Part shown: piece after piece, positions 39,501 through 52,535 of the stretch | How positions within the stretch are numbered: position 1 is the stretch's first letter | Layout of the letters: the number at the start of each line of letters is the position of its first letter | Origin: Fratercula arctica | Lineage: Eukaryota; Chordata; Aves; Charadriiformes; Alcidae | Assembly (NCBI GenBank): GCA_947846985.1 | Contig: CANTUZ010000008.1 | Location: forward strand, 36,722,817-36,786,816 | Direction of reading: 5' to 3' | Length of the DNA: 64,000 nucleotides | Notes under the pieces: generated by a model | Told to the model about the DNA's origin: nothing | Database searches by the model: none | Seen by the model: the letters and a program-made list of their open reading frames with translations, nothing else | Position numbers and translations under genes: made by a program

Positions 39501-42084
39501 AAGAAAAAATTAAAGTTATTGCCCTTGCAAATTACCGCGCTAAAGTAGTAAGTGTTATGAGCACTGGACTTCTCGTGAGCTTAAATGCTGTGCTAATAAA
39601 TGGCCACTATAATCATCCACCAGTTCCCTGTGAAGTGTTCTGTCAGTTGATTCTTTTTCTCATATGACCATGTATGAAGACAATTCTGAAAATTCACATT
39701 GCTTCCTCCAAATCATGGCTGCGGCTGGCAGTGTTCTGTACAGTAGAATACGTACTTCATGATCCCGGCTCTCTCTTACTGTTGCTGTTGCACAACGTGC
39801 CTGTCCAATGAAATGTGGGCTTCATTCTCATGGGTGATGTGCAGATGTGGAACCGAAATGTGGCTGGTTTTGTTGCAACTGTCTCATTGTTCATTTTAGC
39901 ATGGGGGCTGGTTTCAAAGCAATGTTCTGCAAAGAACCCATCACCGACAGAATTTGCGGGGGTGCCTTTTATGCATATAGGTGGCTTGTCACAAATCACA
40001 GACCTGTTCTTTTATTTCAAAAGCAGCAGCTGGATGTTGTAGTTAGCCAGGTGTCTATAAATCCCAGCTCATCAGCTCCAAAGAGGAGAGCAGTTTTCCT
40101 GAGGGGGGAGGATAAGCTAGCTTGAAAGGCTTTGGAGAAACCAGGAGTGGGGAATTAGGTACCCTTAGGCTTTCACATGCATCTTGCCTACATGCAATCA
40201 TATTTGCTTTCCAGCTTCTAGCTTGGAATTTGGATGGCGATATTCCTCTAGATAGATGGGAAACACAAAAGCATTGTAAATAGCACAAGGTCCCCTATAT
40301 CTATATTTATATTTTATATTTATAGTGTTTATGGCTGGATGTGTTTTTGTTGGATGCGCTTCATATGGAGGTTTGCTTGTGGGCTGGTACTAGAGACAAT
40401 GGTTTTATTTTGATGGATAATTTATACATACTGTGTCATCTCAGCTCATATTTGCAGGGAACTTTATTCCAGCTAAGTTAAGACAAGATGTGGACTGTGT
40501 CATAATACAGGAGTAATTCGGTCAGCGTTGCTTCAGGGTGTTGCCCACAAACAAGGGGAAGTAAATTCCCTTCCTAAATGAGGTGGGTTTATGTGCCACA
40601 AGGATAACGGCACTGTTAAAAATAAAGAAACAAATTATGTTCTTCAACTGCCAGAGCTGCCCAGTCCAGTGCAGCTCCCTTTGTTGTCACTCCAGCGATC
40701 CTCCTTTGCTCCCCTGTAGCAAATCAGGATGAGTGGCTGCTCAACCTAGCTGATTATTTTTTTTGCTTTCTTGTCCCTCTTTGTCCCTCACATCTGATTT
40801 CCCAAACCCACAATACTAACCTTCCTCTGCTCTCTTTGCCCCTCAAAATAACCTGTCTGTCTGGTTCTGCTCCACTGCTCTAGCATCCCACATAATTATT
40901 CACTCAGTCCCGTGCAATACCCCATGACTACCTCAGTCCTCTACGAAAACTTATCTTCTTATGCTTCCTTGACTCTTCAGTGATGAGGATTTTGAAAAAA
41001 ACAAAACAAAACAAAAAAAATCTATGCAAGATTCTTCATTTTTTTTCCTGCTCTGCTTAGTTTCAGAAACTGGAGCAACTATTTACTCTGTCATCTTTGC
41101 TCAATTTTTTTTTAATAGTAGCAAACAAACAATTTTTTTTCTGGCCAATCCCCTTCTCCCTGTTCTGTAAGGAATCCTGCGTGTTTATCCTGCCTTAAAT
41201 TGTGCACGTGAACAGTGAAAACGTCTTTGTTTTAAAGACGTTGTCTTTGATGGCTCCACCTATTTCTCGGCTTTTCCTTGGCCTTTCACAAAAAGTCTTG
41301 GTGCCCCTTCTGTATCTATATACTCTATATAAAAACATATCTAAATGTATTTTCATGTAATTTTTCTTCCATCAAGTTGTCAAACAAGCAGAAAGTTCTC
41401 AAAATAACTGCAAAGAACTGACCTTTATAGAGGATGTGAGTGACATCTTTTTGTCACAACTCATGATATGAGTCAATTCTGATAAGCACAGCTCAGGAGC
41501 AGTTTGAGTAACACTGTACACACTCATAATTTTAATTGTGAATCCAGGCAAATTGTAGTTACCAGTCTGTCCAGATTCTTTGAGATGTATTTTATAAGGG
41601 CTGTCTGCCCACTGTCCTCTTATTTTGTGATCTTAGCTGGTTTTCATGATGCTGAAATATAAATTTCTGGTCACACTTTGTTTTTTTTTACAGCAGAATA
41701 CATTTTTCATGTCACATTTTAAAAAATGCTCCCCTTCAAGAATTCCCCGCTGTGAAAGGTTTATAAAGAATTAAAAGGTGGTTTAGCTGGGTTTAATTTC
41801 TGACAGTAGAGCAATTGAGCACAAAAATCTCCTTTTCCTTAGTAACTTATGAATTAGAATTATGAAATAAAATGTCCCCAAAGGTGTCTATACGCCAGTT
41901 TGCAAGGAGAACGCACTGTGCTATATAAAGAGAAGGGATCTCTTATTAAAGGACTGAGGCTTGGAACATCTGAGTGCTCTTTAATGGTATTTACTCACTG
42001 TTGGCTTAAATCCAGCAATAGAAACTCTTTACATACAGCAGTGAAGAACTGGGCCCTGAGAGACGTTGTAATAACAAATTACCC

Positions 42085-42231
42085 CTCTCTTTCCTCCTCA
42101 GTTATCTCCATCTGTGAAATGGGAATAGCCTGTTTGTCAGAGCACACTTGTGAGACATAATTCATTAATGCCTGTGAAATGGTTTGAGAACATCGCATGG
42201 AAGTCTCTGTTCAAGTGTCAGGTATTATTAG
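42085..42231 (+). mobile_element. MIR / CORE-SINE-like fossil
   Basis: CTCAGTTATCTCCATCTGTG and AAATGGGAATAGC followed by TGAGACATAATTCATTAATG, GTGAAATGGTTTGAGAACATC and GGTATTATTA follow the order of a tRNA-derived CORE-SINE 3' half. The copy is diverged and old. Confidence 0.72.
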
Positions 42232-43395
42232 CTCTGAAATGAAAGCTATTTTATATCGCTGCATCAGGAGCTACTTGACGTCTCTTGTTCTATACAAATA
42301 ACGAGTGGTACATGAGTGACATTTCTTTTGGCTTAATAAGATAGTCTATCCCAGTGCTGAAGGAACTGTTTGTGCTGGTGAAATGACATTAGGGAGCGCT
42401 GCTAACACGCTGAGCAAAGTCACCCATTCCAGAAGTGTTTTGATTTGGAGAGTCAAAGAACCAGGAAAGAAAGAAGAGAAAAGAGAGAAAGGCAAGAAGA
42501 GGGTGGCTGGGGCAGGAGGTACGAGAATGAGGTGGAGGAAAGGAGGAGGGCAGGCAGAGCAGGACAGATAACCTAGAAAAAAAAAAAAAAGATGAGGAGG
42601 AAAAATGGAAAGAAATGTAAAAAGTTACTTTTTAATTAAAATAAAAGAGCAGTTGGATGTTTTTATTGCAAAAAACCACAACTTAGAAAAACAAGGCTGT
42701 AATGCCATCTTGGGGTTTCTGGTGACATCTCAATCCAGCAGAGCTCTGCTCATTTGGTTTGTGAATGTCAACAGAACCCCCTTGATGCCATTGAGGCTCA
42801 CAGTTGCCTCTCATTGATTTGGTATTACTTCAACAGCAGAAAAATAACACCTTTATTTTCACAGCCAAAGTATCTCACACTGGGATAGAAATGTACATGG
42901 GCTTACTGGATATAATCTCTGTTCATTTTTATCTAACTTTTGTGTTATCACTATGAATTAGAAAGATATGTGTTCTTTTATGGCTATCATGTGAAAGACT
43001 ATTTGTCAAATATACTGTAGTGCAAGTTTTTATTAGGCTAAGAGATATAAACTATTCTGTCCAGCTGTCTTCCACTGTTTATTATTTTAAACTCACCTTA
43101 TCGTTACAGATATTACCCCAAATAAGCCTCTTATTTATCCCTCTGAAGTGTTGTGTGCATTTTTCTTCTATTTTACAACAGGGCAGTCAAACCAGAATAA
43201 AACCTATTTTGTGAAATGGCTGAGAATATGCACCATTTAGTCATAAGAATGTATAAAATGTATTGGATCTTTGAGCCCGACTCTGTAACCTGTGGACAGA
43301 CTTCAAATTTGGCTAAAAGAAAAGAGGTTCAGAGATGACACCAGTGGCCAAGTGGTACGCTGTCCCTTGATCTCCAAAGAGTTCAGGTAAATAGG

Positions 43396-43966
43396 TGTAT
43401 TGGGTCTGGCTGAGATGGAGAGAATTTTCCCCACAGCAGCTCTCATAGTGCTGTGCTTTGTATTGGTAACTAGAAAGGTATTGATACGCACCAGTAGTTT
43501 GGCTACCACTGAGCAGTGCTTGCACAGCATCAAATGTTTCTCCTCCTCACCCAGTAGGCTGGAGTGGGCAAGATCTTGGGAGGGGACAGAGCCAGGACAG
43601 CTGACCCAAACTGACCAAAGGGATATTCCGTACCATATGACATCTGCTCAGCAATAAAAGCTAAGAGAACAGAGGAGGAGGGAGAGGCATTTGTTATTAC
43701 AATGTTTGCCTTCTGGAGCAACCACTGTGCATACTGAAGCCTTACATCCTGGGAAATGGCTGGACATCACCTGCTGGTGGAAAATAGAGAATAAATCTTT
43801 TGTTTTCATTTGCTTCCCCACGTGGCTTTGCTTTTGCTTTATTAAACTGCCTTTATCTTGAACCACAAGTTCTTTTCCATCTTATTTTCTCCCTGTCCTG
43901 CTGAGGAGGGGAGGGATAGAGCAGCTTGGTGGGCACCTGGCGTTCACCCAAGGTCAGCTCACTACA
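43396..43966 (+). mobile_element. Solo LTR of an avian ERVL-type endogenous retrovirus
   Basis: The 571-bp block starts TGTATTGGGTCTGGCTGAG and ends CTCACTACA. It carries internal stretches I recognise from bird ERVL LTRs: GGACAGCTGACCC, CTGACCAAAGGGATATTCC, CCATATGACATC, a TATA-like AATAAA at 43653, a poly(A) signal AATAAA at 43790 and TTAAACTGCCTTTATCTTG. Flanks are ATAGG (43391-43395) and ATAGA (43967-43971), a 4-of-5 match to the expected 5-bp target duplication. No internal viral genes are present, so it is a recombination-derived solo LTR in the dynein intron. Confidence 0.88.
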
Positions 43967-46900
43967 ATAGAAACCAATGCCATTGTAAAATGTACAGCCT
44001 GAACTATACTATCCCGTGCATGAGTTACAAAAATCCCATTAGTTAATTGCATGAAAGCCAATTTCACTGTCTGTGATGACAGTGGAAAAGATCAACATTT
44101 AAATTATAGAAAATTGAAATGTTATTCTCTATAGAATGCTCCTAAAGTAGTTCTTATCATTGAGAACTATTCAAATAATCACAACTTTTCAGTAGGAGTT
44201 TTTTCTTTAGAAAGAGCAAAATTGTGAAGAAGACTATTATAAGAGTAACTTATGTTATGGTAACTGAGCTGACATATCTTTCTGCCTTAAAACATAATTT
44301 TCTGACTGACCTGAGTTCACATACACCTAAACCTTCCCTAACAATCATGTCCCTATCGAGTCTGGACCAAAATCCCTTTGGTGGTGAGAATTCCACCACT
44401 GTCTTACCTAAGTTGGACGTGTGCTTCTCTGTCCTTACAGCTAGAAAACCTTTACCCAATTTCTCAGCTATATCTTCATGGCTTCAGACTGAAATGGTTA
44501 TTTCTTGTCCTGCTTGTGGTGGACATGGAGGAGAAAACTGATCACCAGCCTAACCATAACATCTTTCTGCAAAAGTGAAAATGTCATCATACGTAATCTC
44601 TTTTCTAAACATTATTCTCAATCCATGTTTTCTAAATTGCTCCAATTTTTTCTTGTTCTTCCGTGGATTTTCTCTCAGTTGTGAATATAACTGTTGAACA
44701 GTGATGCCAAAAACCAGCCATCAGTTCTCTTGCTGAGACGTTGTATGTATTGCGTAGATGACCTCTGGTGTCCTTCTCAGATCCTGCTGCTAAGACATCC
44801 AGAATGATGCTTTGTGTTTTTCCCAGTTCCGTCTCACCGATGACCCACAGTCTGCCTTTGGCCTTCTCCACCCCGCGGTACTCAGCTGCAGTGCTGTTGT
44901 CTGTCCAGGTATTCTTTGGTTTGGGTTTGTGTCTGTGATACTTGCTACCTAAGTACAGAGCTTATTTTTCATACTACAACCCCAAAACTTCTTGCACTGG
45001 GTGAGAATTTTGAATCCACAGGCACTACGTGTTCTGGCTGAGGGTATGCATTCAGTTCTGTGAATTGCCTTGAAACTCTATTAGTGCCATAGAGGGCTCT
45101 TATTATTAATCTTAAATAAATTTACATATATTACCCCACACTTTTGGGGGGAAAAAAAACCAACTTGATTTCAGAATTTTAAAATTATTCTTCATTTTCT
45201 TTTTCTTTTTTCTTAGCGATGAGCACTTTATTCTAACAGTCTTTAATTATCAAAACTTTATTGAAAACATCAAGAGTTATGTGTAGATACACTTGACCTG
45301 GAGTGAAGTATCAGGAGTTTTTAAACATTTAACTTATAGTGTATATTAGTATGAAACTAAGTTGAGCAGAACCCATTAATGTCACAGTGATCGGTTACCA
45401 ATGGAAATAAATAATTCATGATGAAGGGAATTAGTCTAATTAGCAGGCAGTTTGAGTCCTTTGATAAAACCCAGCTCTAATTCCGTGAAGGGCAGGAAGT
45501 GCTGTCATCAGTCAGCCCTGAAAAGATTAGCATCTATTATGAATGAGGTTAGACACCCTAGTGAAGTCATGTGTGTCCTGGAGACAAACTTAATATGTTC
45601 CAGAATGGGACACAGTTTGTCTCACCAACACATCATGATTCCTACTGGGCTATTGTATGTAATAACAAGCAAAGATCAGTGCTCCTTCCTATCATTCTCC
45701 CCCTGTCCATCATTCTGACAACTGTGCAAATACATTTTCCATGCAAAGCAGGGAATGTGCCCTGAATACTTGTAAAATTGCACTAGATGTCAAAGAAAAT
45801 GTGTTACCTTTTCTCAGCAACCTAAAACCAAACCAACCAAAATAGCAGTGCGGAAAGAGGGTTTAAAAACATATCCAGTGAATATATGGGATGTAGAGGG
45901 AGGGGTATCACTTTTGAAGTACATTGATTCCATTTGAAAACACTGTTGCCATCTGTCATAAGATGTGTCGATAAAACTATAGACGTAGCTATGCATGATA
46001 GAAAGGTTTTAAAACAACTGGTGATGCTATAAGCTTAAAGTATTGGATGGATATATAGAAGTAACGTCCTGAAAAATTGCCTTAAATTCTGGAAGTAAGG
46101 CCTTAAAAAAAGGAGAAGCTTCTCTGTGTTATGTACTTTCATTTAGAAATGTTAACTGGTTCATTTGAGGAGACTAGCTGGGAGCTGTGCAAGCTTCACA
46201 GTTTTGTACTACACGCTGACGCAACATCAGCTGTGTTTCCATTTTTGCTTATGAGCCTTTTGAAATTATATGTTTCCGTTTTGCAATTTGATGCAATAAT
46301 GAAGAAACTCCACATTTGTACGTTATTGTATTGCCTGTTTTTATTGTAGGAAATTAATTGCTCCTTTTATTTATGTTATTAAGGGGGGAGAAAACAATTT
46401 TGCAGTATTTTATCATTTGCTGTAATAATTATCATACTAGTAATACAACGGAAGCCTTAGAAACAGAGTATATTATGCTCAAATGTCTGAATGGCACTTA
46501 ATATGCTGACACTTGTGGCTGGGGAATGTTGGTATTCAAAGTACGTTGAAAAAGGTAACAATAATATCCCTGATGAGCTTAAGATGATTTATAATATGGA
46601 AAAGAATAAGCGTAGTCAACACAAGAAATGATTTTCACAGAAACAGAACAATATAGCGACTCAGCTGTCCAAATACTAAATGACAATGGAGCACTGATAG
46701 TGCAGAGAGTGCCAGAATCAAGTGCCACACTAACTTCAAGTAGATTCCTAGATGAGGTTAAAAAAATAGCGACCTTCTCTGGAGGGTTTATTGCTGTGAG
46801 TTCCTGGAAGAAAAAAGATATACAAGGTAGTCAACCTTGATTGGTTCATTTTTGTCCTGAATTCACTGGCTAGTAAAAGTCAGGACAAAATTCAGCTGTA

Positions 46901-47753
46901 TGAGCATTTTGGGGTTTGAGTCTATCATCTCTACGTGCCTCTTAAAAATGACCTACAGTATGGGTGTGCCTTGGGCTGGTGAATGGGTTCATTCAGCTCA
47001 TTAAAATGGATTTATTTATACATATGTGTGAACAGGTGCATACTATAACCACTATTTTTATCAATATGTTGGTGGGGCTTTCTGCTTGGAAGCAGAAAAG
47101 TTACGTTCTGGAAAGCTTGCAGTATTAGGTACCAGTTTAGGCAATTAACCACGTATAACCACAAATAACATAATAAGACAATTAGAGAAAAGATTGTAAC
47201 AAAAACATGATTTTGTGAAATCTCTTGAGGTCCTTACCTGGACACCTAGCTTTGGCTATTGTCACAATAAACAGGAGCTTCTTGCATAATTCACTGGTAT
47301 ATTTAAGTTCTTCATGGAGTTCACAGACTGGCTGGTACACTTTTTTCAGGTTGAAAACGATTCTGAGTGTAAACAGAAGAATTTGTCAAAACATCATTTG
47401 TTCCATATATCCCAATAACACCTGTTCCAGGTCATACTTTGGTGGTCCTCTCCACCAGAGAAAGTAGAGCAGTGAATTCCTTCTTCCAAAAGTCCTCCTC
47501 CTCTCCTTTCCTGTCTTGTCTAAGGAAGGCTGAAGTGACTCAACATCGATACTTTGCCCTTTTTGTCTGTGAAGCGTGATATACTTTTCAGCAGCTGTTG
47601 TTTTTTCCAGGCTATTCCCTTCAAAATTTGTAGAGTGAAGTACAAGGATGGGGGGAGGGTTAGTGGCCAAAGGCTGGTTACGTCCAGCTTTGCTCTGTAG
47701 TTCTGTGTGAGGTTTCCACCCGGCACTGCGCGGCCTGACGTTGGTGAGCCTGA

Positions 47754-47875
47754 GTCATAGAATCATAGAATGGTTTGGGTTGGAAGGGACCTTTAAAGGT
47801 CATCTAGTCCAACTCCCCTGCAATGAAAAGGCACATCTTCAACTAGATCAGGTCATCACGGACAAATCCAGCCCT
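47754..47875 (-). mobile_element. Short CR1 3' end
   Basis: The sequence TCATAGAATCATAGAATGG followed by TTGGAAGGGACCTTTAAAGG is the reverse complement of an avian CR1 3' end. Similarity fades after the AACTAGATCAGGT stretch near 47875. The piece lies in the large dynein intron. Confidence 0.9.
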
Positions 47876-49549
47876 TTCAGTTAATAAATCACGAGTAGTT
47901 TTACAGCTCAGCTGTATTCCTACTGAACAAAGATACATACCCCAAGTGCAACCAGAGAATAAACTCTTAATCTGCTGATTTTACTTCAATGAGGTGTTTA
48001 AACAGTACGCTATTCTTATTCTTATTTTCTGTCTCTTTGCTTTCAGTACCAGGAAGGTGACACTGGGCAATGGCTATGTGCACAGCATTTCTGACTCTTA
48101 TGGCGTACTTGCATTGCGATGTTCCTGTGACAAAATCCAAGTTCTTAGCTACTGGCACAGATGGAGTCACTGTATCAGTAAGGAAAACTGGGGAGGTCAC
48201 AGTACTTTCCGCATCATGTGACGAAGAGGGCACACACCTCAGGTGGCCGTGCCACTATGGAGCTGCTCTTTCACATTGTACTGAAAAGGTCAGTTCTGCA
48301 GGACTTTGATATTCTAAAAACCAGCAAGCTCGTGAGAGAAGATCCTTTCACTGAGGCACTCTTTATCTCGGCAGCTGTCTCACCTGCCCCCTCACTGAGG
48401 CATCCTTATGGGTTATCATCCATTAATCAATTCCTCTCCTTCCTGCTATTTTGTAACTGGTGTTTACATGTGTCATTCCATGTCTCTATTGTCCTTAATC
48501 CTCGCTCACCCTCCCACAACACCAACACAGTGAGATATTGCAGCAAAGGACACGTCATCCACATTCACAACTATATCTGTAACATGCTGAACCATTTTCA
48601 AGGCTTACAAAAGTGGGTGTAACAGTCCTGTGTTAGTCCATTCTCATTAACTACTGATCACACTTTTAATCTGTTCTTGCTGCATGTTTAATTCAGGGGT
48701 TCTTGTCATGCATATCAATGTGAGTCATCTCTTTCATAAATAAAGGACTGTTTGGAACTTCTTGTAAATAATAACATAGACTAAAACTGTGCTGATGAAT
48801 ATAACACATTGATGAAATGGTTGTTCACAGCTATGTCTTCGATTCATGATGCTTATTATATACTATGTTATCTAAACCAACGGCTGCCCGTCGTCCCATC
48901 TCAGATCAGCTTGTGTTCTCAAATACCTGCTGAAGAACACTAGATTCTGCTGCTTCTACTGAACAGAAACATGGAGCAGAAAAACCTATGATGTCCCTCA
49001 GTTTTCCAATTCACCGTGAAATTAATCTCTTGGTTTTTTCTGTTAGTAATGTAAATTCAGATGCTGCAACTCTCACTCAAAAAGTTTTGTTTACTTCTTA
49101 GATAGAGAGCAATGAAGAATAGGAGAGAAAGGAGAAAAGATACAGGTTAAAGTATTACCGTGCTGTGCACCGGTTTCAGCATGTGTTTGGCTGCATCAAA
49201 CCAACCAAAGTTTACTTTGCGTAGATAGAGCAACAGGATGGAAACGGACTGAAATGAAGTTACAGGAATATTCATCGGGAAAGTGTTCAATTCTAAGGGC
49301 GCTGCTGGAAGCACATAAAGCTGAGCACATAGCAGCATGTCAGACAGGAGAAGGAAGGGATCATGGAGGCTAACATTGCAGGGACGTAGAGAAAACTGGG
49401 ATGTGAAGTCAGTAGCATACACTGAAGGAGCTATCCTGAAGGAGCCCGATTAAAAAGAAGCTTGAACTTGAGCTAGGCAGAAAAATGCTGAGGCAGCTGA
49501 GTCTTTGGAACCATACCGAGAAATAATACTTCTGGCATTACAAGCAAGT

Positions 49550-49585
49550 AAACTTTTTGCTGCCTTTAAACTTTTTGCTGCCTTA
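49550..49585. repeat. 18-bp tandem duplication
   Basis: AAACTTTTTGCTGCCTTT at 49550-49567 is followed at once by AAACTTTTTGCTGCCTTA at 49568-49585, one mismatch. This is a recent local duplication in the dynein intron. Confidence 0.93.
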
Positions 49586-51360
49586 GTTCTAACTGGCTGT
49601 ACTTCATCTCATGCCCTGCCTGACATCACTGTGTTTGCAGATGAAAAATGCAGCTCATACTCTTAACTAACTGTGAGAACCGAGTCCAGAGGGAACATTT
49701 TGGGAGCATTTCCTATCTTTTGAACAGAATGGAATGTAGACACTCTCTCTACTGCACCCCTAGTGACCCGAGAGGAGGAAACAGATTTGCCCTCAGTTTA
49801 AGAGCCCGAGACATTCCTATGGCAAGTCTGCAGTCCTGATGAATGGGAGGTTCTTGTTCATCCAGCAACGTGAAGTCTGGTGTAAATAGCTACAGTAAAT
49901 TAAGATCTTATGAAAAGTCTTTAATTAAATATTATTTTATATTTATTTGCTGATGATTGTCTCAATTTCTGTTTTTCCTTTTTCCAGCTCCAGCTCTTTC
50001 CCTGCCAGTGCCTCAGGCCCTCTTCTCTGCTGCTGCTTTTCCTCAGCAGCATCACCTGGAACCTGCTGAGAGTGCCACCAAAACAGGCAGTAGTGAGAGT
50101 CCACTGACGGGATGCTCTTTCAATTACTACACTCAAATATCAGGTTCGTGTCTGCATTTTCCATAAGAAATGAAAACAATAGGAATTGGTGCTTACATTT
50201 ATTAGCAGAACTCAAAACTTGGTTCAATTATAAAATGCGCAGCCTCTCTGATACACTGCAACATTTTGACAGAAGTCGGCTTGTTGAGGTGTTTGTCTCC
50301 CAACTGAGTAACAACATGACCTTCTTCTATAATATCATCTGTACGAATGCAAATTGTATTTTACCAATGCACCAAAATTTTGAAGCTAACAAACCTTCTG
50401 TGAGCAGTGTACTGTAACTTCTGCTCCATAATTAAACCAGAACCCCTCTTCTGGACAGGTTCACTCAGCTTTGCCTTTCTTTGAGTAATACACCTTCAGA
50501 CCAGCGCCTTGTTTTGATGTATTACAATGATAGACTGAAGAGTTCATGTAATATATCATCACAGTCAGCTGTTGCTGGACGCCAAGGATTGAGAGACTGA
50601 GCCAGCTGTTTTTCTGATCTATTCTGGTAATGCATCACCAGATGATGGAAACAGATAATGTATTACTTCAAAATGACACCACCCAGAAAAGAAAGAGTCC
50701 AGAGGTGCAGATTCTGTGTAATGAGTCATTCAAAGTATGATACAGGGCTGCAAACTCCTGGAACAAGATGTTGGTAATAAATCAGCTTTCTGTAGTATTA
50801 CATTAGCGATGTGGCTACACTGGTACACAGACACTCTTGTGTGTAACCTGATTTCCAGTGCCTCTTTGTGATGCTGCTTTTGTGAAGATCAAAGGTAACC
50901 CTAGCAGCAGTTTTACCTTCACTTCTCTTACAACTAAACAGTTCACAATGCTAGCAACCCAAGAGTTGCAAGAGTTGAGATTGCTCCTCAGTTTGGAGTA
51001 CCGCTAGAGCCACTGGGATGCTGCTCTTTTAGTGATCTGGGCCCATCTGTGGCAATGGGAGTACGCTTCTCCTTTGCCCTCGACCTGGAGGGGCAGAATG
51101 GGCTGGCCCAGAGCACTGCAGTTGTGATTGACTTTTCCTGCAGGTTGACTGAAGGCAAGGCAGGTTCCTTTGGCCATCTCTTCATCCCCTCTCTGTTCAT
51201 CTTTCCCCTGCCATGCACACACAGAATCAAGCCAAGCAGTAACTGATCCCCAATTATTAACATCAATTAAAAAGAAAATTCGGTAGCAATTCTGAACATT
51301 TGCCTGTAAAACTTTATCTCCTTGATATTGCGTATGTGTAAAAAATATTTCCTCTGAATT

Positions 51361-51471
51361 TGCTTTTAACCCCAGGGCAAGCATGGGAAAACAGAAAAAC
51401 TGGAAAATTATTTTTTAGAATCGTGAGCTACATCTCTGCCAGTAACTCTTCCAAATACTTCTTTTTTGTTA
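51361..51471 (+). pseudogene. DNAH11: Dynein exon remnant, AAA4 P-loop (Walker A) region
   Basis: This is a heavily eroded exon. Nucleotides 51364-51381 resemble codons for IL-TP-GNA that precede the P-loop in this dynein class. A lysine-containing GK remnant follows. RIVSYISAS is read at 51417-51443 (family R-AAYIS). After a one-base shift, LFQILL is read at 51446-51463 (family VFQITL). The glycine-rich P-loop itself is mostly lost to deletion, so no nucleotide-binding site survives. The call rests on four short matches in the right order and on the stronger exon at 51639. Confidence 0.5.
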
Positions 51472-51638
51472 GATGCAGTACTGTTTATAACTTTGTATGT
51501 GTAAACCTCATTATATCTTTGGCAAACCCTTGAAGATAAATAGGTCCTGCCCTCAAACTTTTTCTTTACGGAAGGTTTACACTGCAAACAAAGGCTAAGT
51601 ATATTTTATGAACAGTAAGTATACTTTTCTGTTTGTAG

Positions 51639-51815
51639 TCAGATATTATAAATCACGGGACTACAAGATGTTAAACATGGTTTTGTGGCATGTGATTCTG
51701 AGTCAAAAACATTCCAACCTCATATATACAAAGGTCCGTACCAGTACAACTCACTCTGCTAGCTCAAATTTAATCAAAGATTTTTTGAAGAGAAGCTTTG
51801 CCTGGCAGACTTCAG
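51639..51815 (+). pseudogene. DNAH11: Dynein exon remnant, AAA4 core (GIQDLK..VKNIPT..LIND-LL)
   Basis: Acceptor TTTGTAG precedes 51639 and donor CAG/GTAGTT follows 51815, giving a 177-bp exon. GLQDVK is read at 51658-51675, where dyneins have GIQDLK. VKNIPT is exact at 51702-51719. LIKDFL at 51770-51787 matches the LINDLL of the Walker B-proximal segment. The three matches are in different frames with stops between them, so at least two frameshifts have accumulated. Spacing between motifs is close to the intact exon. The next family motifs lie 115 bp further on. Confidence 0.65.
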
Positions 51816-51930
51816 GTAGTTTCACAGCCTCTCCTTTCATAGCCACCACAAGGCTGGCATAAATATCGTGCTATGTGCCATGACTTACCCTGCAGAACAG
51901 TGATTGCGAGCTCATATCTGATCCATTGCC

Positions 51931-52085
51931 AGAACTGTCATTTATTCTCTTCATCTTTGTTACTGCAAGGAGCTGGGCATTTTCAGCCTCTGCCTGCCTT
52001 TCATCTGGAAGCCAATGCTTAGCACTTTGCAAGGGCAAGTTCCATAGAATCGCATCTGTAATTTATTTCCTGCAGTTGGTTGTGG
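51931..52085 (+). pseudogene. DNAH11: Dynein exon remnant, AAA4 C-terminal part (NCWKFF..CFSP..STLR..FPAV)
   Basis: Short matches run in family order. AACTGT begins the block (NC of ENCWKFF). CAAGGAGCTG resembles codons for RRQL at about 51966. TGCCTTTCATCT at about 51997 reads CLSS for CFSP. AGCACTTTGCAAGGGCAAG (52021-52039) differs from codons for STLRVRA mainly by two CG-to-CA changes, as expected from CpG decay. TTTCCTGCAGTTGGTTGT (52066-52083) reads FPAVGC for FPAVVNC. A GTAAAA donor follows 52085. Frames shift several times. Each match alone is weak; order and spacing carry the call. Confidence 0.5.
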
Positions 52086-52454
52086 GTAAAAAAAATTCCA
52101 AGTGCAAATGATCTCAATAACCCACCAAAGATTTCTTGATTTTAAAGAAAGAAACACAAGAGTTTTCTGGGCTTGCTTTTCCAGACCACCTCATTTCATC
52201 CCCAAGATTATATAAATAATTGGCAATCAACCTTGAAGCATCACAGAAATATTATACTCAGTCTTGACTGCTCATCTTTTATTTTACTTTTATTTTTAAA
52301 CTATTTTTGCTTTTCCTTTAAACACTCTGGCTAACATGCATATAGGGCAAAAGATCACATATCAGGAGTTATGCTTGCAAGGGACCGGTGGAGAGTGTCA
52401 GTTATACATTTCCTCTGTGACACCATTTTGTCACAGTTAAATAATGATCATTAA

Positions 52455-52535
52455 TATCTCCTTGAATGAGACTTCATGGAAATTGTAGTTCTCAACATGC
52501 AATCAGCTCATTTATGGCCTAACAAGTGTTGCCCT
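52455..52535 (+). pseudogene. DNAH11: Dynein exon remnant (RFLEET..SISLFMA)
   Basis: CTCCTTGAATGAGAC at 52458 resembles codons for FLEET with one inserted base. ISSFMA at 52502-52519 matches ISLFMA, and it is followed directly by TAA where the family has Tyr or His. This is the segment leading from AAA4 to the base of the stalk. Borders are uncertain; a possible acceptor TTTTGTCACAG ends at 52437. Confidence 0.42.

Larger units (their letters stand above)
15396..51360 (+). other. Very large intron of the dynein pseudogene
   Basis: The protein segments at 15204-15395 (ending EDA-QQ) and 51361-51471 (AAA4 P-loop region) are adjacent in intact dyneins, and I found no dynein-like frame between them. 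The stretch is therefore best read as a single intron of about 36 kb. Stretches not listed separately hold AT-rich sequence in which I see no gene. Several strong-looking splice sites and short open frames occur, none with a recognisable product. Confidence 0.6.

Noticed and set aside
48050..48240. Strong acceptor followed by an open stretch
   Set aside because: No recognisable product and no convincing donor; such acceptor-like pyrimidine tracts recur by chance in this AT-rich DNA.
49988..50166. Strong acceptor (CTTTTTCCAG) followed by a Pro/Ala/Ser-rich frame
   Set aside because: Not dynein, and no family recognised. The frame ends soon after 50160, so there is no basis to call a gene.
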